Shown: positions 19,180 to 30,530 of the stretch, one piece after another
Position numbering within the stretch: position 1 is the stretch's first letter
Layout: each line of letters starts with the position of its first letter
Origin: Nicotiana tabacum
Lineage: Eukaryota > Streptophyta > Magnoliopsida > Solanales > Solanaceae
DNA length: 64,000 bases
Reading direction: 5' to 3'
Assembly (NCBI RefSeq): GCF_000715075.1
Contig: NC_134085.1
Coordinates: forward strand, 152,920,178 to 152,984,177
The notes under the pieces: model-generated
What the model was told of the DNA's origin: nothing
Seen by the model: the letters and a program-made list of their open reading frames with translations, nothing else
The model's database searches: none
Translations under genes and position numbers: made by a program

Positions 19180-21922
19180 ATGAGTTCGATTTGCGTTGTT
19201 ATAACTTTCAATGGGAGTTGGACTCCTGATTTCAAATACTTGGGTCATGATACAAAACTTGTTCTACTTAATATGCACATATCATTCAATACTTTCCGAA
19301 GAAAATTAGTGAAGTTATAAATATTGATTCAACCAAATATGCACTAAAAGTATGGTTTGATATCAAACTAAATACAAGCAAAGAAATGCTTATAACTTCA
19401 GATGAAGAACTCAGTACTTGTATACATTTGCTTACAACTGATTCAGCCTACAAGAATTGCCATTTCGTTATCGAAAAAATACAACCTTTCGAATCTGCAG
19501 CATTCAAACAATCTCTTGCATATGCGATAGATTCAGAACCTTTTGCTGATTATCAACATGAAGTAGGACAACCACTAATGGAAGTAGACAACGAGCAACA
19601 ACCTTCTAACGTTACATCTGCTTCAGACTATATAATGCTGCAACAATTACCCGCTCCTCCAATAAATTCATACCAGTTTGTCGATGACCAAGAAGAAGAA
19701 GGACAACTAATAATGCAAATTGACAACCAACACACTATTCAAGAAAGTTTTTTGTTACCTTCTTCAATTATAAGCAACAACGAAGATGAAGTAAACATGG
19801 AGCTTATACCGATAACATCAGATAGAATTGAAGAAATTGCTGAAACTTCTAGTGTTTCTCAGCAAACAAGAAAAAGAGTAAGGAGAAAGCTGAAAGAATC
19901 TCCACTATGTAAAATACTTAGGCACGATACGTTGCCTGAGAAAGTAAGAGTTGGATCAATTTTTAAGAACAAACAAAACATGACTAAATTTTTCTGCAGC
20001 TTGGAGATAAACCAGAAAGTTGAATTCACTGTTGTTAGATCATGTTCAAAGAGATACGAGCTAAAATGTATCGTCGACAAATGTGGTTGGAATGTACGTG
20101 CTATCAGAATAAAAAATTCCACACTCTTCAGGGTGATAAAATATCACAACATCCATGAATGCTCTGTTGATGCAAGAAAATCAGATCAGAAGCATGCTAC
20201 ATCAAATTTTATAAGTGAACAAATTATAGAACATGTTCGAGACAAAAAGATAGAGGTTACACCAGCCTTTGTAGAAAATGAAATGAAAAAGAAATTTGGA
20301 ATTGATATTGGTTATCACAAGGCATGACGTGCTATTGAAAAAGTTGTTGCTTGCATAAGGGGAACACCTGAAGAGAACTACCAGATTCTTCCTTCATACC
20401 TACACATGATGGTGGACAAAAACCCAGGAACGTACACAAGCATAAAAAGAGATGAGTAGAATAGGTAAGCAAAACAATACTAACCATCATCCTGAAATTT
20501 CAAAAATGTTCCTATTTGAAAAACTTCACACCTTATGATTTGTTTTTTTGTTTTCACTGTACTAATTTTCTTACATGTTCTTTGCTCTTGCGGCATCAGT
20601 AGCTGGTTGGTCCTACTGTAGACCCGTTATTGCAGTAGATGCAACGTTTTTAAAGTCAAATATCGTGGTGTTCTATTTCTTGTTGTATCAAAGGATGCAA
20701 ACAATCAAATCTTTCCTCTATGTTTTGGTGTAGCAGATTCAGAAAACAATGAGGCATACATTTGGTTCTTCGAGGAAATGAGAAAAGCAATTCAAGTCCG
20801 TCGTGAACTGGTTTTCTTGTCAGATAGAAACCAATCGATCGCAAATGTGATTAGAAAAGTTTTCCTGAAGCTCACCATGGTATCTGCTTCTATCACTTTG
20901 AGAAAAATTTAAAGCAAAGACATGCAAAAGTCACGGTAATAAATCTTTTTCAAAGTGCTGCAAGGTCATACAAACATGAAGATTTTAATCAGTTAATGTC
21001 CCAACTCAAAAGTATTGACAAGAAAACATACAATTACATAATGGAAGAGCCTCTAGAGAGATGGGCTCGATCATGGTTCCCACGGCGACGTTATGATATG
21101 CTAACAACAAACATGGTAGAATCAATGAATTCCATTTTACTAAAAGGGAGAGAAATACCTATTTTAAGAATGTCAGATTTCATCCAAGAAAAGTTGGGAG
21201 AGTGGTTTTACGAACGGAGAAAAAAGGCAAATGAAACTTTTCACAGAGTATCAATATGGGCAAAAGAAGAGGTGACTAAGAAGATGGACTTGGCTTGCAA
21301 AATGTTTGTGAGTATATTTTAACTTCAGCTTTTTATACCTATTGCAGTGATTTACTGCTTACATTTAAAAAATTTCATATTTTTTCTTTTTGAAGCAACA
21401 ATACACTAATATAGTTTGTCTTAATTTTTTATTCCTTGTTAGGTGTTCAACCTTGACTCAATGTTGTTTAGAATAAATAGTGAAGGAATCAAATTCATTG
21501 TGGACTTAAAGAAGAGAACTTGTGACTACCTGGAATTCCAACTTGATGAATTGTTCTGTCCACATGCAATTGCTGCTATTAATAAGAGATATTTGCAGAA
21601 ATCTGATTACTACTCAAATTGGTATTCAAAGGAAACATGGTTGAAAACATATGAAGGACATGTGAATACCGTAGGAGATCAAAAATCATGGGATATACCA
21701 CAAAATGTACAATCTGAGATCACAAAACCTCCTGATGTAGAGATTTTACAAGGAAGAAGACAAAAGAAGAGGCATATACCTGCGACTGAATCAGTACCAT
21801 TCAAGTCTACCAAATGCAGTCGATGTAAATAAGTTGGACATAATAGAATAACTTGCTTGTCTTCTCCAGCACCTCATCCATATTCCAAGAAACACACCGA
21901 AAAATATTCCAACCTTCAATAA
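19180..21922 (+). pseudogene. MuDR-type (MULE) transposase, degenerate
   Basis: Reading in order: an N-terminal PB1-like region (MSSICVVITFNGSWTPDF); an acidic linker; a MuDR-type DNA-binding domain (about 19960-20330, CGWNVRAIRI and KYHNIHECS); the DDE core (VDATFLKS near 20636, FLSDRNQSI near 20815, NMVESMNS near 21110); a SWIM zinc finger (CDYLEFQLDELFCPHAIAA, about 21510); and a C-terminal CCHC knuckle (CSRCK...GHNRITC, about 21815-21855). An intron fits 21308-21442. Damage: a frameshift near 19310; TGA where Trp is expected at 20326-20328; TAG at 20457-20459; single-base losses near 20660 and 20865; and a TAA inside the CCHC knuckle. It cannot make an active enzyme. It would catalyse cut-and-paste transposition if intact. 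Confidence 0.9.
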
Positions 21923-22145
21923 TCCTTGGTCTGAATTTAGACTTTCATTATTGTATGACATAATTGAAATGTGATTTTTTCATACGAATAAAAAAAATAA
22001 GCTCTTGTACTATTTTATATACTACTAAAGTACAAATCACTCATTTTTTGTTGTGCATGCTTACAGGTTTGGTTGCATTTTAAAAAAGTACACAATGACT
22101 TCTGCGAGAAAAAACTTCAGGTTACAGTATGTGAAATACATATCC

Positions 22146-22205
22146 TTAAACAAACACACACACACACTCTCTCTCTATCTCTCATACACACTCTCTCTCA
22201 CGTAC
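22146..22205. repeat. (CA)n/(CT)n microsatellite
   Basis: Adjacent runs of CA and CT dinucleotides. A plain microsatellite just downstream of the transposase gene. Confidence 0.85.
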
Positions 22206-22235
22206 AACACACAAAAGAAACACATGTACAAACAA

Positions 22236-22558
22236 AAGCTTCAGCATCTCTAAGCTGAAGTTATAGAAAAAGAACTTAATAATGTTAGCATATTCTCGAA
22301 TATGCTGAAGTAAACAAAAAAACAAGCATCATAAAAAAGAATTACAAAAACTAAACATTAAAACCAATTAAGAAGTATAAAGCAAATACTAGCAAATAAA
22401 AAGGATAATGCAATAGAAAGCTAAGAAGAACAAGGATGGCAATTACATTGATATAAAAAGAGATGAGAACAACACACAAAATACAAACAAAACTTCAGCT
22501 CTCTGGGCTGAAGTTATACAAAATGAACCTAAAAACTTCAGCTTTATGGGCTGAAGTA
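22236..22558. repeat. CTTCAGC/GCTGAAG palindrome group C
   Basis: Three clear palindromes at about 22238 (CTTCAGC-N7-GCTGAAG), 22493 and 22532, in an A-rich background downstream of the transposase. A half-site lies near 22301. Confidence 0.85.
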
Positions 22559-22605
22559 AACAAAAAAGCACAACATTAAAACATAAAAAAAGGATTACAA
22601 ATACT

Positions 22606-23127
22606 AACAATCATCACCATCATCATCATCATCATCATCATTATCACAGTACTCCTCAATTTATTTAAATATCTCATCATCATCATCAGTATCGGAGATA
22701 ACTATAGGGTACTCAGGAAAAAGACCATAAAGTCCAACGAGATCATTCTTCAACTTGTTGAATTCATCACACAGCTGACTTTGTTCGACGATTACTCTAT
22801 CCATAAGAGAAAGAAAAGTCTTCAGGTTGTTTTGCAGCTTGGAATAGTCGTCCCCGATGGGAAACTTAAAACTATCAAACTGCTGCACAACCTTGTCGAA
22901 CGAGGTTGAATAACCTAAACAACTACGTTCTAGGTTAAGCCTGTTCTAGAATGATTCATTGGCAAAGAACTGTGGCCTCATTCTCTCCCAATCAGCCTTT
23001 ATTTGATCTCACAAAAGCATAAGATTAGCTATCAGTTTGTTATTGTACCACTCACACTTCAAAGTCTCCCACTTCTGCATAATTTCATCCATATTAGGCT
23101 TCCTACTTACGCTTGCACCAAACATTT
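22606..23127 (-). pseudogene. Broken acidic coiled-coil ORF, partner of the 75-aa ORF
   Basis: One minus-strand frame stays recognisable from MFGASVSRKPNMDEIMQKWETLKCEW at 23127 to an aspartate-rich end near 22606. It is broken by three in-frame stops (near 23010, 22950 and 22664). It contains helical E/K/L-rich stretches (YSKLQNNLKTFLSLMD, FNKLKNDLVGL) and an acidic tail (SDTDDDDE, then a D run encoded by CAT repeats). The layout repeats that of the ORF at 18310-18537. Function unknown; it is placed antisense right after the transposase gene, inside the MULE. Confidence 0.5.
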
Positions 23128-23149
23128 TTTCTTTAACAAAAGCTGAAAG

Positions 23150-24170
23150 ACTAAGGATGAATATAAATTTAAAGAAATATGATGGAAGTCTATGAATGAC
23201 TATAAAATTTTCAAGTGAAGAGATTGTTAATATAAACAAAGAGTTCACCTAATCAATTTAATATTTATAAATGTAAAAGTAACTTTTTAGCTATTTTTAC
23301 TGTTTTACGTTCAGAGAAATTGAATGAAACAAGATAACTAGGTGGTAAAATAAGTATGTGGTAAATGTAAAAAGAAATGTAACTTCAGCCCTAATAAGCC
23401 CACAGTTTTTCTATAATAAAAAAATAACTTCAGCCTGAAAAAATAGATAGTAAATGCAAAAAGATAAGTATCAACGTAAAAAATTACCAAAACATGCTGA
23501 AGTTTTTGTCACAAGCCTTTTCAAAATTTTCAGCCCAATGTGCTGAAGTTATTTAGTTCATTTCTAAAAACTTCAACACATCATAAGCTGAAGTTTTTCA
23601 TCGTGGATTCAATAGTTTTGTCCTAAAGCTTTTTCAAAATCTTCAACCCAATATGCTGAAGTTATTTAGTTCATTTCTAAAACTTCAGCACATGATAAGC
23701 TGAAGTTTTTGTCCTAGACTCGATAGTTTTTGTCGTAAAGCTTTTTCAAATAACTTACGCAGAAACAACTGAAGTTATTTAGTGTATTTAGTGATGAGCT
23801 GAAGTTTTTGTCCTACATTTGACACTTTTGTTATGACTTTTAACCAAAACTTCAGCTTAAAAAGCAGAAGTTATTTACTCCATGCTCAAGTTTAGCATGT
23901 TGAATTTCATAAAAAAGACACAAATATATTTGAATCAATCCAAGTCAACTAAAAAACTAATTAATGCGAATAGAACAAATTTTTTAAAGACATCACATAA
24001 TTCACACAAAATAATGTATATTCACAAAATCGAATTTTGTTTTCACTTACATCCTTGAAATTTTTTTTAGTTTTTTTGTTTACAAGTTATTCTCTATTCA
24101 AAAAATTCACAGAGTGTCTTCATATTCTTCATAGTCATGTCCTAATTGCTCTTCTTGGGTTTCTTAACCA
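23150..24170. repeat. Segmental duplication, copy 1
   Basis: The order (a) a 230-bp non-coding block ending ...GGTAAATG, (b) palindrome array, (c) a block with GACTTTTAACCAAAACTTCAGC, (d) a block with CATGTCCT...TTCTTC, is found again at about 24705-25850. The copies differ at many sites and array b has a different unit number. Copy 1 is followed by the RNA polymerase fragment instead of the Ulp1 gene end. Confidence 0.75.
23376..23875. repeat. CTTCAGC/GCTGAAG palindrome array D
   Basis: About eight palindromes, some degenerate. The clear ones start at about 23530, 23571, 23641 and 23684. Unit length is about 113 bp (CAGCCCAATGTGCTGAAG at 23531 and its counterpart near 23644). A last divergent palindrome (CTTCAGCTTAAAAAGCAGAAG) is at about 23852. 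Confidence 0.9.
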
Positions 24171-24475
24171 CATTCCATGAACCTTCACTATGTCTTCAAC
24201 CGATTCACAGAAAAGGCGTTCATGCAAATTCGCTGCAGCACCATCTGCTATAAGACAGTCACGCTCCATTTCACCAAATTTAATTCCACCAAAGCGTTTT
24301 CTGTCAGACACAGGTTGACGAAATTTAGTACTATGATTTTTTAGCAACTCCCGTCTTCTTTCATAAGAAAAAATAAGAAAATATTGGCCAAAGACATGCT
24401 TACTGGTATGCAACTGGGAATTCATGGGAAGCAAAGATAATGAAGGAGAAGTCAAAACTACTTCATATGTGACAG
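24171..24475 (-). pseudogene. Captured RNA polymerase second-largest-subunit fragment (NRPD2/NRPE2-like)
   Basis: On the minus strand at about 24325-24200, some 38 codons read [33 protein letters not shown]. This is the C-terminal block conserved in second-largest subunits of multisubunit RNA polymerases. The [15 protein letters not shown] wording and the ANLHERL end fit the plant Pol IV/V subunit (NRPD2/NRPE2) better than Pol II (RSRDGGLRFGEMERD), from memory. The usual IAHGA reads IADGA. Sequence on both sides does not continue the protein, so this is a captured exon fragment, not a gene. It separates the two segmental-duplication copies and is followed by an inverted repeat at 24476-24599. 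Confidence 0.65.
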
Positions 24476-24599
24476 AGAGTGGCCACATCAAAAACTCGAG
24501 CCCCGGAAAATTTGCTCTTTTTCCTAAAAGTTAGATTTATCAACTAGTAAAAAGAGCAAATTGTCCTGGAGCTTGAATTTTTGATCCGGCCACTCTCCT
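24476..24599. repeat. ~50-bp inverted repeat (snap-back)
   Basis: GAGAGTGGCCACATCAAAAA...GCAAATTTTC at the left pairs with AAAAAGAGCAAATTGTCC...GGCCACTCTC at the right around a ~25-bp centre. It could be a small MITE or a hairpin left from a rearrangement. No convincing target-site duplication seen. Confidence 0.75.
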
Positions 24600-24704
24600 T
24601 TACAGATGAAGTATTTCAACTTTTCCGCCATTATCTTTGCTTCTCATAAACTCCCTGCTATACCCAATAAACATGTCTTTGCTAACATTTTCCTGTTTTT
24701 CTTT

Positions 24705-25850
24705 GAATACAAATTTAAAGAAATATGATATAAGTCTATGGATGACTATGAAATTTTCAAGTGAAGAGATTGTTAATATAGCCAAAGAGTGGACATAATC
24801 AATTTAATATCTATAAATGCTGAAGAGATTGTTAACTATTTTTTGTTCAGAGAAATTGAATGTAACAAGATAAGTAGTTGGCAAAACAAGTAAGTGGTAA
24901 ATGCTAGTAGTTGGTAAATGCAATAACAAAAATAGTAAAAAATAAGGCCACAAAAAGTAGGTGATATAGGTGATAAATGACAAAAAGTAGCTAGAAAATG
25001 CAAAAAAGATAAGTATCAAGTTAAAAAAATACCAAAACATGCTAAAGTTTTTGTCGTAAAGCTTTTTCAAAAAAATTCGGCCCAATGTGCTCAAGTTTTT
25101 TAGTGTATTTCTCAAAACTTCAGCACCTGATAAGCTGAAGTTTTTGTGTTAGATTCAATAGTTATTGTCGTAAAGTTTTTTCAAAAAACATCAGCCCAAT
25201 GTGCTGAAGTTTTTTAGTGTATTTTTAAAAACTTCAGCACCTGATAACCGGAAGTTTTTGTGTTGGATTCAATAGTTATTGTTGTAAAGCTTTTTCAAAA
25301 AACTTCGGCCTAATATGCTGAAGTTTTTAGTGTATTTCTAAAAACTTCAGCACCTGATAAGCTGAAGTTTTTGTGTTGGATTCAATAGTTATTGTCGTAA
25401 AGCATTTTCAAAAAACTTCAGCCCAATGTGCTGAAGTTTTTTAGTAATTTCCAAAAAACTTCAGCACCTGATAAGCTGAAGTTTTTGTGTTGGATTCAAT
25501 AGTTTTTGTCGTAAAGCTTTTTCAAAAGTCTTCAGCCCAATGTGCTGAAGTTTTTTGGTGTACAATCGACACTTTTATTATGACTTTTAACCAAAACTTC
25601 AGCTTAAAAAGCAGAAGTCATTTACTTCATACTTAAGTTTTTTCAACAAAAATGTACTTAAAATTCATGATAAAAGACACAAACATATTTGTATTAACAA
25701 AAGTGAACTAAAAAAATAATTAATGTCTATTCACAAAATCCAAATTATGTTCAACCAATCCTCTAATAAAAAAATTCACACAGAGTCTCTTCAAAATATC
25801 CATAATCATGTCCTTCTTGTTCTTCTGGAGTTTCATAGCCGCTATCTTTT
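24705..25850. repeat. Segmental duplication, copy 2
   Basis: Second copy of the block at 23150-24170, with the same order of parts. Here the palindrome array is longer and more regular, and the block joins the 3' end of the Ulp1 pseudogene at about 25853. Confidence 0.75.
25030..25620. repeat. CTTCAGC/GCTGAAG palindrome array E (113-114-bp tandem repeat)
   Basis: Five regular units, measured at the shared GCCCAAT/GCCTAAT word at 25080, 25194, 25308, 25421 and 25534 (steps 114, 114, 113, 113). Each unit has two palindromes: CAGCCCAATGTGCTG and CAGCACCTGATAAGCTG, each flanked by CTT/AAG to complete the stem. They are joined by a ~20-bp TTTAGTGTATTTCTAAAA spacer and followed by a unique-looking TTGTGTTGGATTCAATAGTTATTG part. 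A final divergent palindrome sits at about 25595. Confidence 0.95.
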
Positions 25851-25852
25851 TT

Positions 25853-27091
25853 TCACTTTCCATGAGCCCAGAGATTGGCAGCCAATTCTCTCCTGAATGT
25901 CAATGACTGACTTTGATCGAAATTGAAGACATTTTCTTTCTTCAATCGCATATCAATTAACTTAAGAGCAAAAATACCACAATCAACACTACAAAAAACA
26001 CATGAAAAAGAAATTGAAGAATAGTTAACACAAGGGGAAAAAATAATAAACATAAGATGAATGGTAAAACATATGCGAAACACGTACTTGTTAGTCTGTT
26101 GCGGTGACTTCATCCACTTAATTTGAAATTTTTCCACAGGACTTTCCCCATAAAATTTATTGTGTGCACCAAAATCCAAGCATTTGAGGCAGTGTGGGAT
26201 CAACCTGGCATAAATTCTGACATGTTCAGGCGCACGTTCATATGTTACACTACCCATGGAATCATACACATATATAATTTTATCTTTAAAGTTTAGAATT
26301 CCAAAAAAGTAGTGTGTAGATCTCTGGCCCGTCCTTGGCTTAAGTCGAAATGGAAAGAATACTTTTCTGGCAGATTCTCATGAGATACCACAGGAAAGTT
26401 CGAGGCCTTTTACGTAGTTGGCCACCTTTTCATTCGTTGATTCTTCCTCAAACCAACTAAAGTCCGTAAGTGACTGAATAACCGCTTCTTCTTCAGCCTG
26501 TTATTTGGATATCCTTTTTCTCTTTGATTTGCTCTTTTTTTGATCCTCCATTCTCTTTTGCTTCCTTTTTTTAATTATCTCCATCTGTTCTACTAAAGGA
26601 TGAATACCATCCAGCTTAGTCATATACTGATCAAAAAGTAAATTTGTTATTGCACATCTTGATTTTGGATAACTTGGAAGGTGATAGCAATATTTTTTGC
26701 GCAAGTAATGTATGCCCACTTCAATATGTTGCAAATGAACAACAACAAATGATAACATGTCAAATAATAACTTCAGCAGTTTACTATGAATAAATCTGAT
26801 GTTTTACAAATTACAGTACAAAAACTTTACTATAAAAAATAAGGTGAACTTTTGGGAAATACAATTGAAAACCAATTCAAAAAACAAACTTAATAACTTA
26901 CTTCATCCACAAGATCAAAGTCAGGATCCATAAGCTCGGTAAAGAATAATTTTGCAATATCAATCCCACCTAATCTGAATCGATTGGAATCATATTCACT
27001 GGCATCCATCTCCAACCACTCTGTAAATCTTTGCATCAATCCATTGTCTTGATTAACATAATGGAAGGGACACTTTCGTGTATTCTTTCCT
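25853..27091 (-). pseudogene. Ulp1-type cysteine protease, C-terminal catalytic part
   Basis: 3' part of the MULE's DUF1985/Ulp1 gene. The minus strand reads GKNTRKCPFHY at about 27091, then a helical region (LFFTELMDPDFDL; HIEVGIHYLRKK), a Lys-rich linker, and the C48 peptidase core: THYFFGIL carries the expected His, IYVYDSMG the Asp, QQTN the oxyanion Gln, and VDCGIF the nucleophilic Cys (25988-25970). An intron at 25989-26087 separates QQTN from VDCG. Ulp1 proteases cleave SUMO-like modifiers; such genes travel in plant MULEs. Two in-frame stops break it (TAA at 26501-26503, TGA at 26378-26380) although the catalytic residues remain. The rest of the gene lies beyond the LARD at 37753-41475. 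Confidence 0.85.
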
Positions 27092-27123
27092 ACTTTCCAA
27101 TCTTGCCCCCTTTGCTTTTGTTT

Positions 27124-30100
27124 TGTAACGACCCGATCGGTCGTTTTGAGCTCCGGCGCGTCATTCAGCAGTTTGAGGCCATGAGCAGCTTCATCTCAGG
27201 TATATTGACTTGAGTGTATGGTCTGAGTGTATGGTCAGAATTAAAATTCAGGAAGTTTGGAGTCAAATCTAAATGGAAATTCTCATTTTGAAAGCTTAAA
27301 ATTGAAGAAATGAACTAGGATTGGAATTTTGAGTAAAAGACCTCGGAATTGGGATCCGAAGGTTCCAGCAGGTTCGTATGATAATTTTGGACTTGGGCGT
27401 ATGCCCGGATCGGGTTTTGGATAACCCGAGAGCGTTTTGGCACCTATTGTGGAAGATAGCATTTTAGAAGAAATTGCATTAGTTTGGCTTTAAATGCATT
27501 TCAGTGTTATTGATGCCCGTTTGGAATTTCGAGACTGGGAGTAGCTCCGTATGGTGATTCTGGATTTGGGAACGGGATCAGAAGTGAATTCGGAGGTTCG
27601 TAGGTCATTTTGGAGCCGTTTGGCTAAATATAGAAATTTGAAGGTTTTTGAGAAAATTCGACTGGAAGTGGAAATTTTGATATCGGGGTCGGAATACGAT
27701 TTCGAAAGTTGGGGCAAGTCCATAATGTCGAATGTGACTTGTGTGCAAAATTTGAAGTCATTCTTGAATGATTTTGGTAAGGTTTGAGACACTTAGTCTC
27801 TTTTAAGGAAGCTTAAGTTGGAAAAGTCAACCGGATATTGACTTATGTGTTAGAGCGCTCGAAATGTGAATTTTATGGTTCAGATAGCTTTGTTAGGTGA
27901 TTTGGGACTTAGGAGTGTGTCTGGAATATTTTTGTGATGACCGGTGTAGAATTAAGCTAGAATAGGCAAAGTTAGTATTTTGGCGAATTCCGGTTGATAG
28001 GTAAGATTTTGATCCGAGGCTCGGAATGGAATTCCAAGAGTTGTTGTAGCTTCGTTATGTCATTTTGGACTTGTCTGCAAAATTTGAGATCATTCGGACT
28101 AGTTTTGACGTGTTTCTGACATCAGATGTGAAAATTTGAAGTTTCAAAGTTCACAGGCTTGAATCCGAGGTGAATTTAATATTTTTGCGTTGTTTTTAGT
28201 GAGAAGGAACAACTAAGTTTGTGTCATATTATGGGACTTGTTAGTATACTTTGTTGGGATCCCATGAGGCTCGGACAAATTTTGGAAGAGTTTTTGGAAG
28301 ATTTTTGCCGTTTTGAGCATAAATGTAATGATCTAAAGGTTCATTTTTAGTTCTAGAGATCCAAATTTGATTCCGAGACTTCCAGAATTTTGATAATGAA
28401 TTATAGGACTGATCTAGAAATTTTGGTCTAATTTCATCAAGTCGCGATTGGGTTTTTGACGCGAAACATGAGTAATTGTTTAACGAGCGAAATGGATATC
28501 GCACTGGGAAAATGAGCTCTTAATTGAGTTTTGATTGAAGGGTTGTGTTCGTATTATTATTTGTGACTCATAGGAACAAGAATCGTCTAATTCCGAGTTC
28601 GTATGATGGAGTTAGAGCCATTTTAATGAAAAATGGTTGTGTTGCAATTTAAATTGGCTGCTGGTGTATTTTTTAGCAGCAGTGAACAGTAACCCGCGCG
28701 TGAACACTACCGCGCAGGTGAACAGTAATTCCAAAAATCTGGGCAGTGAGTTTATATCCGATTTTGGGTCATTTTTCCACCATTTTTAGTCATTTGAGAG
28801 CTTTTGGATGGGGATTGAAGGGAGTTTCAACTGAGATCGATTGGAGGTAAGTTTTATGAGTTAAATACATGATTTTATTGAAGAATCATCCTTGAAATCC
28901 ATGAAAACATAGCCAAATTATAAGAAATTAGGGTTTGAGATTGAAATTCTAAAATGAAGATTTGAGGGGTCATTTGAACTCCGATTTTGGTAAATTTTAT
29001 ATGTACGGACTCGGGGCGAGACGAGGAATCCGGTGATGTGACTTTCGTAATTTTTCGAGAAGTGGGCTCGGGGCTCATGTTTTGCAAATTTTGTGATTTT
29101 CGATATTTTTCGAGTCTTTTCGATTGGGCTATATTCCCTTAGCCTGTTGTAATATATTCCTTGTGGTTTTGGCAAGATTCGACGCGCGAGGAGGTCGATT
29201 TGAAAGGAAAGGGCATTGCAGAGTAGACTTTTGGTCGTCTTGAGGTTAGTAATAGATGTAAATGCTGTTCTGAGGGTTTGAAACCCCGGACTTTCACATC
29301 ATAACGCTATATTAAGGCGTGACACACACTCCATGGCGAGTGCGGGGTCAGATACTATTGGGGATTGTGACTTGGTCTATCCCGTGTGATGTTTATACTA
29401 TACTGGTGATTGATACGCATACTTCATTGATATTACTGGGCTTGATGCCATGTTTGGGGCCTTGTGCCGATTTGTAAAATCCTTCGAGGATTGATATTAC
29501 TGCTTAGCATGATTTGCATATCATTTAATTTCAGTCCAAGGTTTTAAATGTTGTTTTGCAAACTCAGCCATAATTCTAAGTGTTGAAAACTTAAATGATA
29601 TTTTTAAATGTATTCCGGGCTGGAACTTCTGTTTTGTAAATGCCCAAAGGGCTTCTTATATTATTTCCTGGACTGATTATAAAGTGACTTGAAACAGTGG
29701 TAACAATGACACTGTGTGATATACTTGAAACAGTGGTAACAATGACACTGGATGATATACTTGAACAGTGGTAACAATGGCACTGTATGATATAAATTGG
29801 TCAGGTAACAATGGCTGACCGGTCAGGTAACAATGACTGACCAAGATATTGCGCTTGGGCTGTAGGAGCCCCTCCGGAGTCTGTACACACCCCTAGTGAG
29901 CGTCGTCGACGATAAATAAATATGGATGGCTCGGGTTGCACGCCGCAGTGGGTACTGGAATGTACCGTCATATGCATTGCATTGCATTCACGTATTTCTA
30001 TTTATACCGTTATTTAGCTGCTCAGTTCTATATGTTGTTGTATATTTGGATTTTAGCTTACTTTGTGTATTTACTGGATTTTCTTATCTTCGAACTGTAG

Positions 30101-30530
30101 TTACTTTTATTACTCACTGGGTTGGAGTACTCACTTTACTCCCTGCACCTTGTGTGCAGATCCAAGGCAGTCTCAGGCTCAGTAGATCCAGTTGATCAGC
30201 AGATCCAGCTTCTGGGAGTATCGAGGTAGCTGCACGGCGTTCGCAGCCATTGATCTTCTCCCTCCTATCCTATCTCTTTATTTCCGCATTATCAGACTTT
30301 GGATATACCATGTATTAGGATGATATTCTGTATTCTAGAGGCTCAGATTCATGACACCGGATCCTAGTGAGATTATATTGTGTATTTTGTTAAATTCTTC
30401 AGTACTTTAATCTTGCTTAATTGATATTTCTTTCTGCTATTTTTGATAAATTGGGTTAAGTGTTGAATAATGGTCGGGCTTGCCTAGTAGTGTGATGGGC
30501 GCCATCACGACCGGGATTTGGGTCGTGACA
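27124..30530 (+). repeat. LARD 5' LTR (3407 bp)
   Basis: Starts TGTAACGACCCGATCGGTCG and ends GGTCGTGACA. Compared with the 3' LTR it carries an additional 13-bp repeat near 27225 (GTGTATGGTCTGA type) and one more 36-bp unit in the AACAGTGGTAACAATG array at about 29690-29790. Scattered single-base differences exist between the LTRs, so the insertion is not brand new. Confidence 0.93.
29690..29850. repeat. GGTAACAATG tandem array in LARD 5' LTR
   Basis: Three ~36-bp units with ACAGTGGTAACAATGACACTG, followed by two shorter units GGTCAGGTAACAATG(G/A)CTGACC. The 3' LTR has two of the longer units (about 36898-36975). Confidence 0.85.

Noticed and set aside
22606..22640. (CAT)n tract as a simple microsatellite only
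   Set aside because: It is in frame with an upstream, though broken, coding frame of non-repetitive character, so I kept it as part of a possible ORF; the microsatellite explanation remains open for the acidic tail.
17500..25620. Regular short repeats with spacers resembling a CRISPR array
   Set aside because: The genome is a plant nucleus, the repeats are palindromes in pairs inside longer tandem units, the spacers are repeated rather than unique, and there are no cas genes.
17226..25620. Palindrome arrays as terminal inverted repeats of the MULE
   Set aside because: Arrays on both sides of the transposase have the same orientation (for example the spacer TTTAGT...TTTCTAAAA), so they are direct, not inverted, and they also lie inside the Ulp1 gene.
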